From NCBI GenBank assembly GCA_028673005.1, contig CM054118.1:61685401-61749400 (forward strand): a stretch of DNA of 64,000 nt, in the 5' to 3' direction. The position numbers and the translations under genes were made by a program. Source of the stretch: Tanypteryx hageni (taxonomy: Eukaryota; Arthropoda; Insecta; Odonata; Petaluridae). The notes under the pieces are model-generated. The model saw only the letters and a list, made by a program, of their open reading frames with translations, searched no databases and was not told the origin of the DNA. Shown piece by piece: positions 1 to 12,140 of this stretch (within the stretch, counting starts at the first letter, position 1; every line of letters starts with the position of its first letter).

Positions 1-1518
1 CTTGAGTTTAGTCGGAGATGCTGTGGCCCAACGGGACAGCAGTAGTCCAGGATTGAGAGAAGGAAGGCTAAGAAGAAGGATTTAAGTGCTAAAGGGTCAC
101 TTAGCTCCTTAAATCGGTAAAGAAGGCATAGACGTAGCCTTCATAGATGTGGTTTTATCAATGTGAAGAGAAAGATTTTTCATCAAAAGTCACACCAAGA
201 CCTTTTTAAGAGAAGACCTTTAGGATAGGAGTATCACTAAGAGAATAGAAAGTAGCGAGTAGCAGAGTAAAAGAGATGACCGTATATTTATTAGGATTTG
301 GAGCTAATTTCCATATTTGACACCAGTCGGAAAGCTTCGAAAGACAATTTTGCAGACAGTCGCTATCGTACGAATTATTAATTTGATTGAAAACCTTACA
401 GTCATCTGCGTAAAGGAGGACGTTACTCTTATGACTTTTGATAGTATTAACTATGTCATTAATGTAAAGTGTGAAGAGTAAAGGTCCAAGAATACTTCCT
501 TGTGGTACTACACCAGATGATACGGAAGAAAGAGATGAATGAAAACCATCTAGTACAACTGTTTGCGTGCGAGAGTGTAAGAAACTAGTAATTAGGGAGA
601 GAAAATATCCATGAATGTTGAAACGATGAAAGAAGTTTGTAAAGAAGAAGATCATGGATCCACAGTATCAAAAGCTTTTGCTAAATCTATGTAACAAACA
701 TCCAGTTGGGGTGATTTTTCGAAAGATTCAGTAATATCATAATGTAAAACAGATAAATTTGTTAAGCAAGAACTCCCAGGTAAAAAACCATGCTGTTCAG
801 AGGAGATGTATGGGAGAGTGAAAGAAAGAAGACGTTTGTGAACGATTTTTTCAGAAATCAAGGAAATTACAGGAAGGATGGATGTAGGGCGATAATTTTC
901 AACTTCCAACTTACTCCCGCATTTCAGTATGGGCGTTATATTGGCGGATTTCCATCGATCAGGGAATATTCCTGCAAGGTAACAGCGATTGGAAAGATGG
1001 GCTGTCGGATGACATAAAACATTACAGGTTCGCTTTAAAAAGAGTGCGCTCACATTGTCACATCCTGTAGCCTTATTGGTCTTCAAGGAAGCGAGCATAC
1101 TATAGACTTCTTCACTGGTAGTGAAGATTGATGAGAGGGAATGTGAAGACACTTCTACAAGATATGGGTAATTGATAGGCTTAGATGGGGGTGTGAAATT
1201 AGATGTGAAGAAATTGTTAAAGGCGGAAGGCCTTGCTTCGGATGAAAACATTTGAGCATTATAAGTCACACTGTTCGCGATACTTTGAGACCGGCGTCTA
1301 GTGTTTAAAAACGTCCAGAAACGTTTACTATTAGTAGAAATGTCACTTATAATTGAATTAACATATTCATTATAATCTCGCCGGAGCAAAAACCGAGAGT
1401 GGCGCCTGATATTTCTGAAAGGATTAAAAGTGTGGGGATTTAGACGGACTTTATATAACCTCCAGCAGACAAGTTTGTTTGAATTGGAGTATTTGTAAAT
1501 ACAAAATCGATAGCACAT
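1..1518 (-). pseudogene. Jockey-type non-LTR retrotransposon RT, frameshifted, truncated at left edge
   Basis: Minus-strand remnant of a LINE ORF2. In order (1518 down to 206) it shows a KATGCDN block, NYRPTSILPVIS, EQHGFLPGSSC, motif A YIDLAKAFDTVD, a frameshift near 652, motif B SSGVVPQGSILGPLL, motif C LLYADDCKVF with the catalytic Asp pair, and the thumb-like region WCQIWKL. Below 206 the minus strand still reads LGVTFD-like and SILDYCCPV-like blocks typical of the region after the RT domain, so the element continues off the window. No endonuclease domain is visible upstream. Motif order and the VPQGSILGP and YADD blocks fit the Jockey/CR1 group; the exact clade is inference. It is a dead copy. 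Confidence 0.9.
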
Positions 1519-3044
1519 TTAGTGGAGTTTAATAACTATTACCCAAAACAAAGGTATCGTATTAGTCATTGAAACACTTGTTCGTGAACAATTCGAGATA
1601 AAAGAATTCCCAAATGAGTTGCGACACCGATTTTTTTTTCGTGAAGCGTCCGCATCCCAGCAAATCGCGTGACGGCGGGGATGTTTTTTTCCGTGTCCGG
1701 GAAAGCGTGAATTTGTGACTTTGGTATTTTATGGCGGGAGGCAGCGGTCATATTATGGCACCTTTTTAGAGGAGTGCACTCAACCGGTAGAGAAACAGAC
1801 AGGTCAGAGAGGGAGAGGGAGAGAGCACAGAGACACAGGAAAGGGGCCGAAAGAAGAGGCGAATTATACACGCCCCGGATCTTTCGACGGCTGTTTCTTT
1901 TTTATTGTGTCGTTCCGCATTTTCCTCCCTCCCCCCTCCACCTCCCCTCCATCCTTCTTCCCTCTCCATCCCCCTCTCCCCATTCATCCCCCTCCACCCT
2001 CCCCCACTTTTCACCGCTCTCTTGTTCCTCACGCCCTGACCATCCGTGACTCCAGCCCGTGGTTGGAATTGTGTGTCGGTGGCCGACTCTTTGACGCCTT
2101 CTAACACTCCTTCCTCCTCCTCCACTTCCCACACCATCTCTCGATCGACGCCGCGGAAACAAAAGACGGCAGCGGCAAAAAATAACAAAAAACGATTCAA
2201 AATGCCTCGAACGCGCCGGAGAAAAACGCCAAGGGATTGGAGGAGGGAGCAAGTCGAAAGATCCAACTAATTTATTTCCTCGCCTTCGCTCGCTTCGATA
2301 ATGAAATAAAAGGAACGGAGGTGGCTTTTGTAATTTCGAAATGGAAACCGAACTCCGACGCTAGGTATCAACAATTGCATTTAATTGTTATGGGAAGATG
2401 TGCTGGGAATAATGTACTGCGCGCTTCCGCGGTTACTTCTGGCGTGTAACGAATTTCCTAGGATAACGAATACCCGTTGCTCAGGCGAAGACACCATTTT
2501 TTCTTATAGATAATCGCTAGAGCGGACCTTCAGCAGTACCATCGCTCTCCCACTCCGATCTAACTCTTCTCTCCAGCAACCAACGTCTGAACCAACACCA
2601 GTTCCTCAATATACAGCTGTTCTATCGTAGATATCTATTTCTCACCTTCATTTCAACTTAATAGTTTCACGATATGTGATGCTATCGGTTTGAAACAGGG
2701 ATGGATGGGTATCTGCGAAATTTAATGCAGAGAATTTCATAATTCCCACCTGCAATTATGGCCGGAAAAATCTTTTCCAGTGACGCTAAAGTTATTTGGA
2801 AATGATGTTCACTTGTAAGCATGGCAGGCTCGAGAGACCAGCGATCCGAGCGACTCCTCCGGAAGCCAAAATCTTGCCTGCGTTTTCTCGAAAATCTATG
2901 TAATCACCATTTGGAAGTGATTAAATATTATTCATTGCGTCGAAAAATTAGTGCAACGAATTCAGATACAAACTGGTTTAAATCTCTGAGCAGAATTCTG
3001 ACTCGGATAAACAACATAGAAAAAAGTACTTATGCCCCAAAATT
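1519..3044. other. Unassigned stretch with GC-rich island and CT tract
   Basis: No gene recognised. It holds a polypyrimidine tract (about 1915-2035) and a CpG-containing GC-rich island (about 1640-2450). Open frames on both strands here come from the low-complexity sequence and have no domain-like content. It could be regulatory or intronic, which cannot be decided from sequence alone. Confidence 0.4.
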
Positions 3045-3052
3045 CCTTATTC

Positions 3053-3699
3053 CAGTGTTTTCTTAAACAGTGGGGCGAGCCCCCAAGGGGACGCGGTGGA
3101 AAGATCCGGGGGACGCAAAATATTTTACGTATATTTACTGTCTGTTTAGCCATCTTAATTGTGAGACCTACAATTAACCATCAAGTATTTGTCCTCAAGT
3201 GGCTGGTACGTATCGTTTGCAATCATGTTTTTCTTAAGGTGGTTATATTAATTGCAATTTTAAGTCCAGCAGGTAATTTTTATGGACTCTGATAGAAATG
3301 TTTACAGAGACTCAATAATACCTAGAATTGTTCGGCTCTTCAATGTTGAAGGTCCAAAGTGCAATGCAATAGATATTTTTAATTACTCACGTCCTGTATT
3401 TAAAAGAAAAATAGAAAAAAGTATAACTTTGACTAGCGCACGTGAATTATAATGTTACGAGTTGCTTATTTATATGTATTAAACGCTTATTTGTGTATGA
3501 CTGCTTAGGTATATGTGTTTTGTATTTTATTGGATTTATATATTTTATTGTATTATTTTAATATTTTATTACAACACATGTAATTGGGATATTCCTGTTT
3601 GTGTTTAATAAATAATAATAACATGGTTTAGAGGGGGTCACATAGACGGGTTTCTTAGGCAGGGGAAAGGCCCGGCTTTGTAATGCTTGGAAACCGCTG
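3053..3699. mobile_element. Non-autonomous hAT-like element with 8-bp target duplication
   Basis: A 647-bp element bounded by imperfect inverted ends, left cagtgttttc and right read inward cagcggtttcc. It is flanked by an exact 8-bp direct repeat ccttattc at 3045-3052 and 3700-3707. Subterminal sequence is GC-rich on both sides (ggggcgagcccccaagggg on the left), while the interior is AT-rich. An 8-bp target duplication plus CAG-starting ends is the hAT signature. No transposase is encoded. Confidence 0.8.
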
Positions 3700-3707
3700 C
3701 CTTATTC

Positions 3708-4975
3708 ACTATCTATTATATACATAAGAAATCACAATCAAATGTTCTTAGTTTGAGTTCAAAAGCAAAAATTCAAGTAAATAGTTAACTGCGTAATTCC
3801 ATCTTTGCAGGATTAGTATGGAGGGAAAAACATAATTTTTTATATGATTAATGAATACGAAACGATCCCAATTCCGAAGTTATTCAAAACGCAGCAATTA
3901 CTCTTAAGGCCGTGGATTTTACCGAGTGTGAACACCGCGAAGAATCATTAATTTGATTGGAGAGAGGCATTTCCGGTTTCGTGTGTCGTGGAGAATAATC
4001 CTTTCAGAAACAAGTGTGGGAAGCGAGGCAGATGTCACTTTTCTGCAACGGAAATCCAAAAAAGAACGGAACAAAAAATCTTTCGGTACGGGTTTCTTCA
4101 ACCATTACTTATTCGTCGGAAAAAAAGAACTTTCGTTTGTAAGCCACTGCAGTGCGTTGAATTAATGGCGCCACCTTCACTCAGACATTCTTAGTTTCTT
4201 TTGTTCAGGATGTAAAAATACGTTTGATAAACATGTTTACAGCTATTTGGAATTAGGTTGAAGACAAAAAATATAAAATGGCCATTTTGTTTTTGTATTT
4301 AAAACATACACATTCCTCTATGTAGGAAATATTTTGCTTCACATAGGTATTTAAAATAAAATGTCGAATTTCTGCTATAGCAGAAAAATTAGAATGTTTT
4401 TCAGTAAGTATAAATTAATTTATAAACATTCGTAGACTGAGCTATAAGTAATATTTCCTTTCGAATAAGATACGTTAATATTTATCGCCTAAAAATACAA
4501 ATGACTCACATATAGTTTGAAAGGCAGTTTGACTAATAAATGCATTAGATAAATTTCTTATTTTAATATGTAAAATTTATTCAATATGAAAAGATTGAAA
4601 CTAAGGAAGAAAAACCATAAAACAACTATATATTACCCGAGTTATACTTTTACTACAAATGGTTGTGTTTAAATTGGTATTTGTTTGCTTGCGTTATCTC
4701 TAAGCCTATTAATTATTATCTTAAACTAGAGCAATGAAAAACTGACTGATAATGCACACAAACTCCCTCGAAATTAACACCCCGAAGATGTTTTAAGTGT
4801 ATATAACATAAAGCGATAAAATTATGATCGACAAACTAAATTTCCCCCTACCCTATCAATAAAAACCAGATGAAAAACTGAAACTAGGCACAAAATAGAG
4901 GATGGGTCCGTCAATATGATCGGTTTAGGAACACGAAAGGAGGGAATGTAATTTTTTACGGATGGGAAAGAGAAG
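3708..4975. other. AT-rich unassigned stretch
   Basis: AT-rich, with no recognisable coding block, repeat array or RNA gene. Short open frames near 3919-4194 overlap in several frames and look like chance. Confidence 0.5.
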
Positions 4976-4984
4976 AGAGACAGA

Positions 4985-5155
4985 CAGAGAGAGAGAGAGA
5001 GAGACTCGGCGATGATTCGACAGAATGAATTGTATAGCCGAGAGCGTCGAAATGAAATCGCTGGCAGGCAATGATCTTTCCCTCTCTTCTCCTCCTCCTC
5101 TTCATTCTCCCTCGCCCTCGCCCTCTCCTCTCCCACCTCCCCCTTCCTTACGCCA
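4985..5155. repeat. (GA)n microsatellite and adjacent CT-rich tract
   Basis: A GA dinucleotide run at 4985-5004 is followed by a CT/C-rich tract (about 5080-5155). The tract accounts for the overlapping long open frames on both strands between 4822 and 5511, which are serine/proline or arginine/glutamate rich and not gene-like. Confidence 0.8.
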
Positions 5156-5447
5156 CCCTCGCAATCGCAACCATCCGCCATCATTCCCTCTCTTAATTAA
5201 CCGTGACGCAAACAAGGGGAGAAAGAGGGGCCTCTTTCCTTTTTCCCCCCTTTTATTTCGAGTGCCGACTCGTAACCTTGACAACGGGCGGGTGGACGAC
5301 AAAATGGCGTCGGGTGCGAGATGGGAGGAGAGGGAGGAGGTTTTAGAGGGAGAGCGTTCCCCTCTCCGTGGAGTATTCGAACGAAAGGAGGAGAGAGGAA
5401 TAAAAAAATAAAGAAGCAACCGTCGAAGCCACCCACACTCGGTGACC

Positions 5448-5520
5448 GCGTATTGGTCGGCTGGGGATATAAAATGGGCCAATCAAAAACCAGCGGGGGG
5501 CCTTGATTCATCTCGTCTCG
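5448..5520 (+). promoter_or_regulatory. Possible core promoter (TATA box and paired CCAAT motifs)
   Basis: A TATA-like box (atataaaa, about 5468-5475) lies between an inverted CCAAT (attgg, about 5453) and a forward CCAAT (ccaat, about 5481), inside a GC-rich, CpG-containing island. A TCATC initiator-like sequence is about 35-40 bp downstream of the TATA box. No transcript or downstream exon can be shown, and short motifs like these arise by chance. Confidence 0.2.
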
Positions 5521-7105
5521 TGGGAAACATAGTGTGGGGAACGGGAGGCGGTGGAGGGGAGATTGACCGCCTCCGCCATAAGCCTCGGGAGTATTTTTTA
5601 ATTCCAGGAAACCTTATTTAATGGCGAAATAAGTGTTGAGGAAAAAGATTAGCTGCTATTGTTTGTCTCCAAAGGGGAAAGAGGCGTAATGCCAGAGAGG
5701 ACGGAGAGTGCTTCCATCTGAGGGAATCCTGTTGCGGGGTAGTGTCGGGAAAAAAGCGGCAGTCACGAAAGACCCTAAGGCAATTTCAAAAATATGTTTC
5801 ATTCTCATTTCTTGGTTGGAGAGTTCCGTCTGAACTAGCGCTGGATATTAATGCCTCTTCACCTACAGAGCTATCACATCCAGGAAAGAATTAAACGTAC
5901 AGAAAAATTGTGATTACACAAAGGCGGCAAGCATGTAACTTAGGAGAACGAAAGGGACCATTTAAAATTGAGCGTTTTAGTGTCGACGGCGCAGGCAGCC
6001 AACATCGATCGTTTTATATACTCTCTCTTACAGACTTTCCAACAATATTTTTCTTCACTACAGAATTATTGAGCTGGATTGAAATTTTATAAATATGAAA
6101 ACTCCAGTAAAATGCATATACACCTCCAAAGTTTTGCATAATAAATTAGTATTAATTAATTCGATACATTTCGGTAAAATATGTCAATATTATTCGTGAT
6201 TAGCTAAAATAATATTTAAGTAGTTACTTTATATTGAGTTAACAGTGCGTAAAACGCATCTCCATAACCATATCGTTTTGCAATTAACTTTTTTAATAGG
6301 ATGTGAAAACCGAACAGTCTTCCAGGGATTACTTCATCGAGGTATGCCCCATTTCATAGCGTTTCTTCTGAAAATCAAGTCGAAAAAAACTATTTTAGTT
6401 AATAATCATCTACTTCCACTACTTTACGGTAGATCCTGATAGGTAGAATATTCGGCTCATTTGTTTAAATGAGAAGCCGCTCATCTTCTTACTGCAGAGT
6501 TGTAATGCTTGGTCGGGATTGTATGTATGTACCTATGTAATTTATCGTCTGAGAAAAACTCCTGCATTCGCAAATCGCTAGTATATTTCGCCAGTATTAT
6601 TTCTGGATATTTTCTTTTGACATCATCCTATTTGCAATTTCTCTCAAATATTCCCAACCGCTAAAAGTGCACGCAACTTCCATTTGTCTGACTTCCGCCT
6701 TAAAAATCTTTTGATAAGACCAATCCTGCTCCTCGATCTTGTTCCTTCCATGTCCCCAACTTTTTAATTGAGTGAGCATCAAGAATATATATTATTATAC
6801 AATATTCAAGAATATTAATTGAGCGTCACTATGCTATCGTAAAATAATAGGAATACTCTTAATAAAAACAAACCTACTTTGTAGGTTTATTACTAATTTT
6901 CTTCGATGGATTAGTAAAGAAAACAATCAAACAAATTACTGATGCTAGTAAACGCCGTTTCAAGTATCGTAGGAAAGCACAAACTGATGAAGAGCAGAGC
7001 GGTACTCGCGAGCACCAGATTGGAAACCAATGCTCCAAAACCCAACAAAAAAGAGGCAACAGCAGCTGAGGCCAGCTCACACTCACTCACGCACACACCA
7101 GGCAA
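5521..7105. other. Unassigned stretch
   Basis: GC-rich to about 5780, then AT-rich. No protein domain, RNA gene or bounded repeat was recognised. Short open frames here lack conserved-looking segments. Confidence 0.5.
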
Positions 7106-7106
7106 C

Positions 7107-7345
7107 GAAAGACCATTTTTTCCTCTCTCTCTCTCCCCTCTTACCCTCTACACCCACGATTCCCACCTTCCTACGACTGTCATTTGTTTCTGTCAGGTAT
7201 CGATTCTCTCCACCAATCATCATTCACGGCGCTGCGCTATCATTTTTTTTCCATTCTCTTCCTCTCCTCATCGAAAACCCTTGCCATGAAATCTCTCTCA
7301 CTCTCTCGTATTCTCATTCTGAAAGAGAGAGAGAGTGAATCGGAG
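7107..7345. repeat. CT-rich/GA-rich simple sequence
   Basis: CT-rich tract with a ctctctctct run near 7122-7136 and a gagagagaga run near 7322-7335. The overlapping open frames 6942-7338 derive from this tract and are not credible genes. Confidence 0.7.
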
Positions 7346-9950
7346 AGAAGAAATTAACAGTCGTCCAATCAAATGTTTTGACTTCATTATCCCTTTGTCT
7401 CTCTCTCATTCCTTTCTTCCTTTGCCACTCGTGATATGACGGAGATTGATTATAAATGAGTCACGTTCGGTGATTGCGTTTTTACCGCTTCGCTCGCGTG
7501 CGGCGCCGCGGTCGCGTGAGGCGGTCATTATGACGTTTTTTGTGTGTGCGATGGTTCATCTAGACCTCCGTGCAATTGGATTTAAACGAAAAATAATCCC
7601 AAGGCTTCGTTTATTTTGGGACGAGTTATTCCTGGGATTCAAGCGATATACGCTCAAAGATAGATAAGCTCGGTCTGAAGATATCGATTTTTTTAGATTT
7701 AATCTTCTTCTGTTATGTTGTTTACTTAAAATCTGCGTATGCCGCGAACATTTAAATTTTATGTTTTCGCCGACCGAAATGCGTATCAGTCGTGAACGGC
7801 ATTTCCAATTTGAGTCATACTTGCAGGATTTATTTGGCCTTACACCTTTTAAATTTTTTACTTCAAAATCTACAGTAACGTCGTGGATTCGATTCCAGGA
7901 TCGTTTTTTCTCTCCATTAGAATAAAATAGGAAGAGCTGAAACGTGACGTGCAAGACTTTTTTCATTGCCATTTTAAAATTATTTATAATCATCGTACAA
8001 ACTTGAGACTAGGACCAAAGAACGCCTTAAAGAATTAAAAATTTTCTACTTACCGTCGATTTTCGAATGCTTGTTGAATCGGTCCACAAATTTGTTTTTA
8101 CGGGCAAGAGAGAGAGAGAGTGAAGGGGGGGGGAGGAAATAGAGGAAGAAGTCATTTTTGTTGAAAAATTGTGTGCGTGTTAAACTACTTAACGTTTTAA
8201 TGGCAAAATGCGTAGATTTGTGATTGGCAAATGAATTGAAGGGAATGCAATTTTTTTCTCTTTTCTCCTCTCAAACTATAAATTTCTTCAACCTATCGAA
8301 ATTCTTCCCAGATACTAAGTCGCTTTTTCCATTACTATTACATGGTAAATTCTAACTACGAATTAATTGCTAGCGTAGCTGCGACGAATATGCTGGTTAG
8401 CATTAAAGAAGAAAAATTTACATTTGTCCACTTTAAAAGTTTTCTCGTATCTTACGTATAATTTAGCTAGTGTTGTCACTACTAATATTTTTTTAACCAA
8501 TGATCTTTGAATTGCCATTGAGGACAGTTGGTTTTTGCCGACAGACTCCTCTGACTTCTAAACAGTTTTATAGAATATTGAAGTCATAAAAATTGACGAC
8601 CAAATTGTTGCCACAAGATTAGTTTGAGTTTTGGAATCGTTAACATAACTAAAACCAATAACAGACCCTTAATTATAGTGATACTCTTACAGGAAAAGTT
8701 TTGAGAAGCATAATATCTGTGTGCACTTTAATCGTGAAACTCCACGTGGAATGCGGATGCAAAACTTCATTTTAAAACCGTTTGAATTTATTACAATCAT
8801 GGGTAAATAAAGAAATTAACTGAGCACGGTCAATATTGGTAGATAAACGACACTAGCAAAATTATGGATTTGATTAAGACCTACGTGATCAAGTAGTTAC
8901 AAATGCAGACAATCGATTTCACCTATTCTTTTCCTCAAAATCAATATATGATTAGGCTAAAAAGAGAGGCAATTCCTAGAGAAAGCGATTTTGCTGGTTT
9001 GCAAAACCCTCCCATTTTTACACACGATGTCCGTAGCTAATACGCTCAAGAACAAATCAATTACTTAGTATCTTTTTCAAATACACTGGACACGCACCAT
9101 ATTATCCGCCTTATTACTACTTATATAACTACTTCTCACCTTCTTCCTCTCTATACAACAAAACATTGTCTCTACTTCATAATAACTGACTTTTACAATC
9201 CTCGTTGAGTTGTCTTTATGAAGAATTTAAAATATTTCAGTGTAAATACTGCAGCGTCATCTAGTTTTCAATAGAGTCTTTAAATATAAATAATTCCGAC
9301 AATATATAAAAACCATGACCAATGACTAAGATATCGTTTTGTTATGAAATGTCTTTTCGTGCTATCGAGATGCAGAAACATTGAGCGTTGTTTTCAAGTA
9401 ACGGTGGAGTGTTTAAGGACACGCCTTTCAAGCAGGCTTTACTATTTAGAAGAAAAGCAATAAGTAGTTAGATGTTTTTCATATTTGTGTAAGACAGATT
9501 AGGTGCAGGCACGTTGGTAATTATATCTGTCCTAATGATATCTTTTTATTCACTCTATGACAATTTTTTTTGCGGAAAACTGTGTATCTACTCAAGAGCC
9601 CTTCTGGGTTTCTAAAATAATAAAATGCTATTCTACAGAAATGTGACAAATATAGCCAAACTTTTCAGGTATAGAAATGTTGGGTAGATATTTATTCAAC
9701 TAAACATAAAATTATAATGATATGAAGGATTAAATAAGTGACGATTGACGTTCACTGAGATATGCTAAACAAAATGCGCAGCACGCGAGAAAATTTGTCT
9801 CAATTCCAGCTATTTATTGGTATTAAAAATTCAAGATAAGAAGACTTCAACATTAAAATACCACAGTTTTGTGAGAAAAATGAAGTGTGGTTCTTACACC
9901 GATCTATCCGACCGTGTATCTGTTAAAATTTTTTAGTTTAACGCAGTTTC
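7346..9950. other. Unassigned stretch with a short CpG-rich island at 7440-7680
   Basis: The island at 7440-7680 is CpG-rich and non-repetitive and could be regulatory. The rest is AT-rich with no recognised gene or element. A consensus minus-strand splice donor at 8052-8053 is treated as a finding. Confidence 0.45.
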
Positions 9951-9959
9951 AGCATTGAG

Positions 9960-10450
9960 CTAAATGGTCCGCAGACATACGTTACAACGAGATTTCACCG
10001 CATGCCTCTCTCTCTCGCCCTCTTCCTCACCGAAAGAAAAGGGCGTACTGGTGGAGGAGTATGGCGTGGGAAGGGAGGGGAGGGGGAGGAGAAACGCGAG
10101 GATCATTTTTCTCATTCGTGTGAATCGTTGCCGAGTGTCGATGAGTGAAGGTGGGAAAAAAAGGAGGAGTAGGAGGTCAGGAAAGGTTCCGGGAGGAGAG
10201 GGAGGGGAGAGGGAGTGGAGCAGGGGGCGGCGAGATGAAGGCGAGGGAGGGAGGGCATTGGCGGAGGCGTGAAAGGGAACACCCGCGCGTGAGGGGGGGG
10301 GGAAGGGAAGAGGGGTCAAACAGGTGAGGAAGTGATTAGGAGGATACACCCACTGCCACACACGAGCGGGAGGAGGGGTGGAGAGCAGAGAGAGAGATGC
10401 GGGACCTGGAGAACGAGAGAGAAAAAGAGACGGAATAGAGAACAAGGAAA
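9960..10450. repeat. GC-rich purine tract
   Basis: G/A-rich on the plus strand (strongest about 10180-10320), with long runs such as gggaggagagggagggg. Open frames on both strands (9960-10445) are compositional artefacts: proline/serine-rich on minus, arginine/glycine-rich on plus. Confidence 0.75.
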
Positions 10451-10978
10451 AGTCGAGAAAGGAAAAAATAATCTATACAAATACGATAAAATAATGTTGT
10501 GAAATTGGCGAAATTGACGAAAAAAATTCCGAGATACTATTTTAGGAAGACGGATAATACACGCTGGGTGGATTTATTACTGAAAATGAATTGTTGGAGT
10601 GTATAGGAGAGTAGTACTTGTCGGAGAAGATTTTTTATGAATCAAAAGCAGGAAGAGGGAAAGAGCAGTGCAAAGGAAAAATTGGGAATAGATAGTAGGG
10701 CAATGAATTGATGAAAATTGATGCCCTTTGACACGAATTTCAATTTCGATGTCACAAATTACCATGTCTACATAGCTTATGTTTTTCCAAATTTGTTTCT
10801 GCAACCCATAACAATTATCGCGATACCGATAATAGTACATTTAAAGGTCGGTAGAATTTTGTAAAGGGTTTTTACAATAATTTTAAATAAGGCATATTTA
10901 AAAGAATTGGGCGGTTACATTTTAAAATTCATTAACCAGGTTGTCATATATCGAAAAAATCGTTGCCATTAATTAATA

Positions 10979-11063
10979 TTTTATATATACATATTATATA
11001 TATATATATTATATATACATATTATATATATTTTATATATACATATATATCATATATACATTA
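10979..11063. repeat. TA-rich microsatellite
   Basis: Interrupted (TA)n tract with repeated tatatacatat units. Confidence 0.9.
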
Positions 11064-11221
11064 ATATTTTAATCCTATTATTAATATAAAAACAATCAAA
11101 GTACACTTCCCACGCATGGATAACTTAATTTTGTGTAAAACGCAATTACTAAATAGCTCATCGGTTATCAATAATCATTGGTTTTAGTCAAGTTCGCCTT
11201 CATTTAAAAAGTCGAGTAATA

Positions 11222-12140
11222 TTTGTTTTGGCTTGAAAGAGGGAGAGTGGACTAAATTCTAAAAAGATAGATAAGAAAAAACAGGAATGTCTCGATTTGT
11301 GGCAAAAAATGATATTGCTCGGGAACGAGCATCGGAAAAATAAGAGGCGAGTGAAAAACCGTAGAAAAAGTTATGCCAAAAAATCTGCGGGAGAGGAGTG
11401 AATAGAGAGAAGGTAGTTGAATCTTTGAAATGTAGGGGCGTGGATTGAAAGAATAGGGGAGAGGCATTGTAAAGAAGTTTCCTTGATGGTGAATGATTGC
11501 CGGAAAGCGTGGGAAATATAAAAAAGCGAGGGTGCGTGTCACACATAGTGGATTGGGTTTGAGTAGGAAAGAGTTGAAGAGAGAGAAAGAAACATTGGCA
11601 ATGGATTCGGTGGCGGTTGTATTGTGTGTGGTGCGAGAAGGTAGAGGGGAACATATGAGAAAGGGAGGTAGAGAAGAAAGGTGGAGGGAAAGAAACAGGG
11701 AGAAAGAGAGAAATTTATGGAGAGGTTGAAGAGAAGCAAAGAAAGAGGAAGAGAAGAAAGAATAGGAATGGAAAAGAAAAAACGATGAGGATAGGAAGAA
11801 ATGGATATAGCATGATAAATAGAAGGGATGGGGAAGAGCGGAGATGCAAGAGGCAACGAGAAAAAAAGGAAATAAACGTATGAAAAGAATAAGAGAGATA
11901 GATATATAGAGGAATAAGGAGAAAGAGCGAACTAGAGGGGAAGAGAGGGAAGAGGTTGGGATGGAATGAGCGGGTCAAAGAGAGGGGTAGAGAGAATAAG
12001 AGGAGAGCGAGAGATGGAGATAAGAAGGGAGAGAAATTGGGAGGAAGGGAAAGGAACAGGAAGAGAGAAAAAGCGAGAGGAGAGGGAGAAAGAGGGATAG
12101 AGTGAGATAAGAAGGAGGGAGAGGCAGAAAGGGGTTCTCT
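11222..12140. repeat. 0.9-kb polypurine tract
   Basis: Strongly strand-asymmetric sequence, A/G-rich on plus, made of degenerate GAGA and GGAA words over about 900 bp. It produces overlapping open frames on both strands (11252-11978), none of which looks like a gene. It may be an eroded GA microsatellite. Confidence 0.8.

Noticed and set aside
1766..2266. Overlapping frames on both strands near 2 kb
   Set aside because: Low-complexity glycine/arginine/glutamate or proline/serine content from a polypyrimidine tract.
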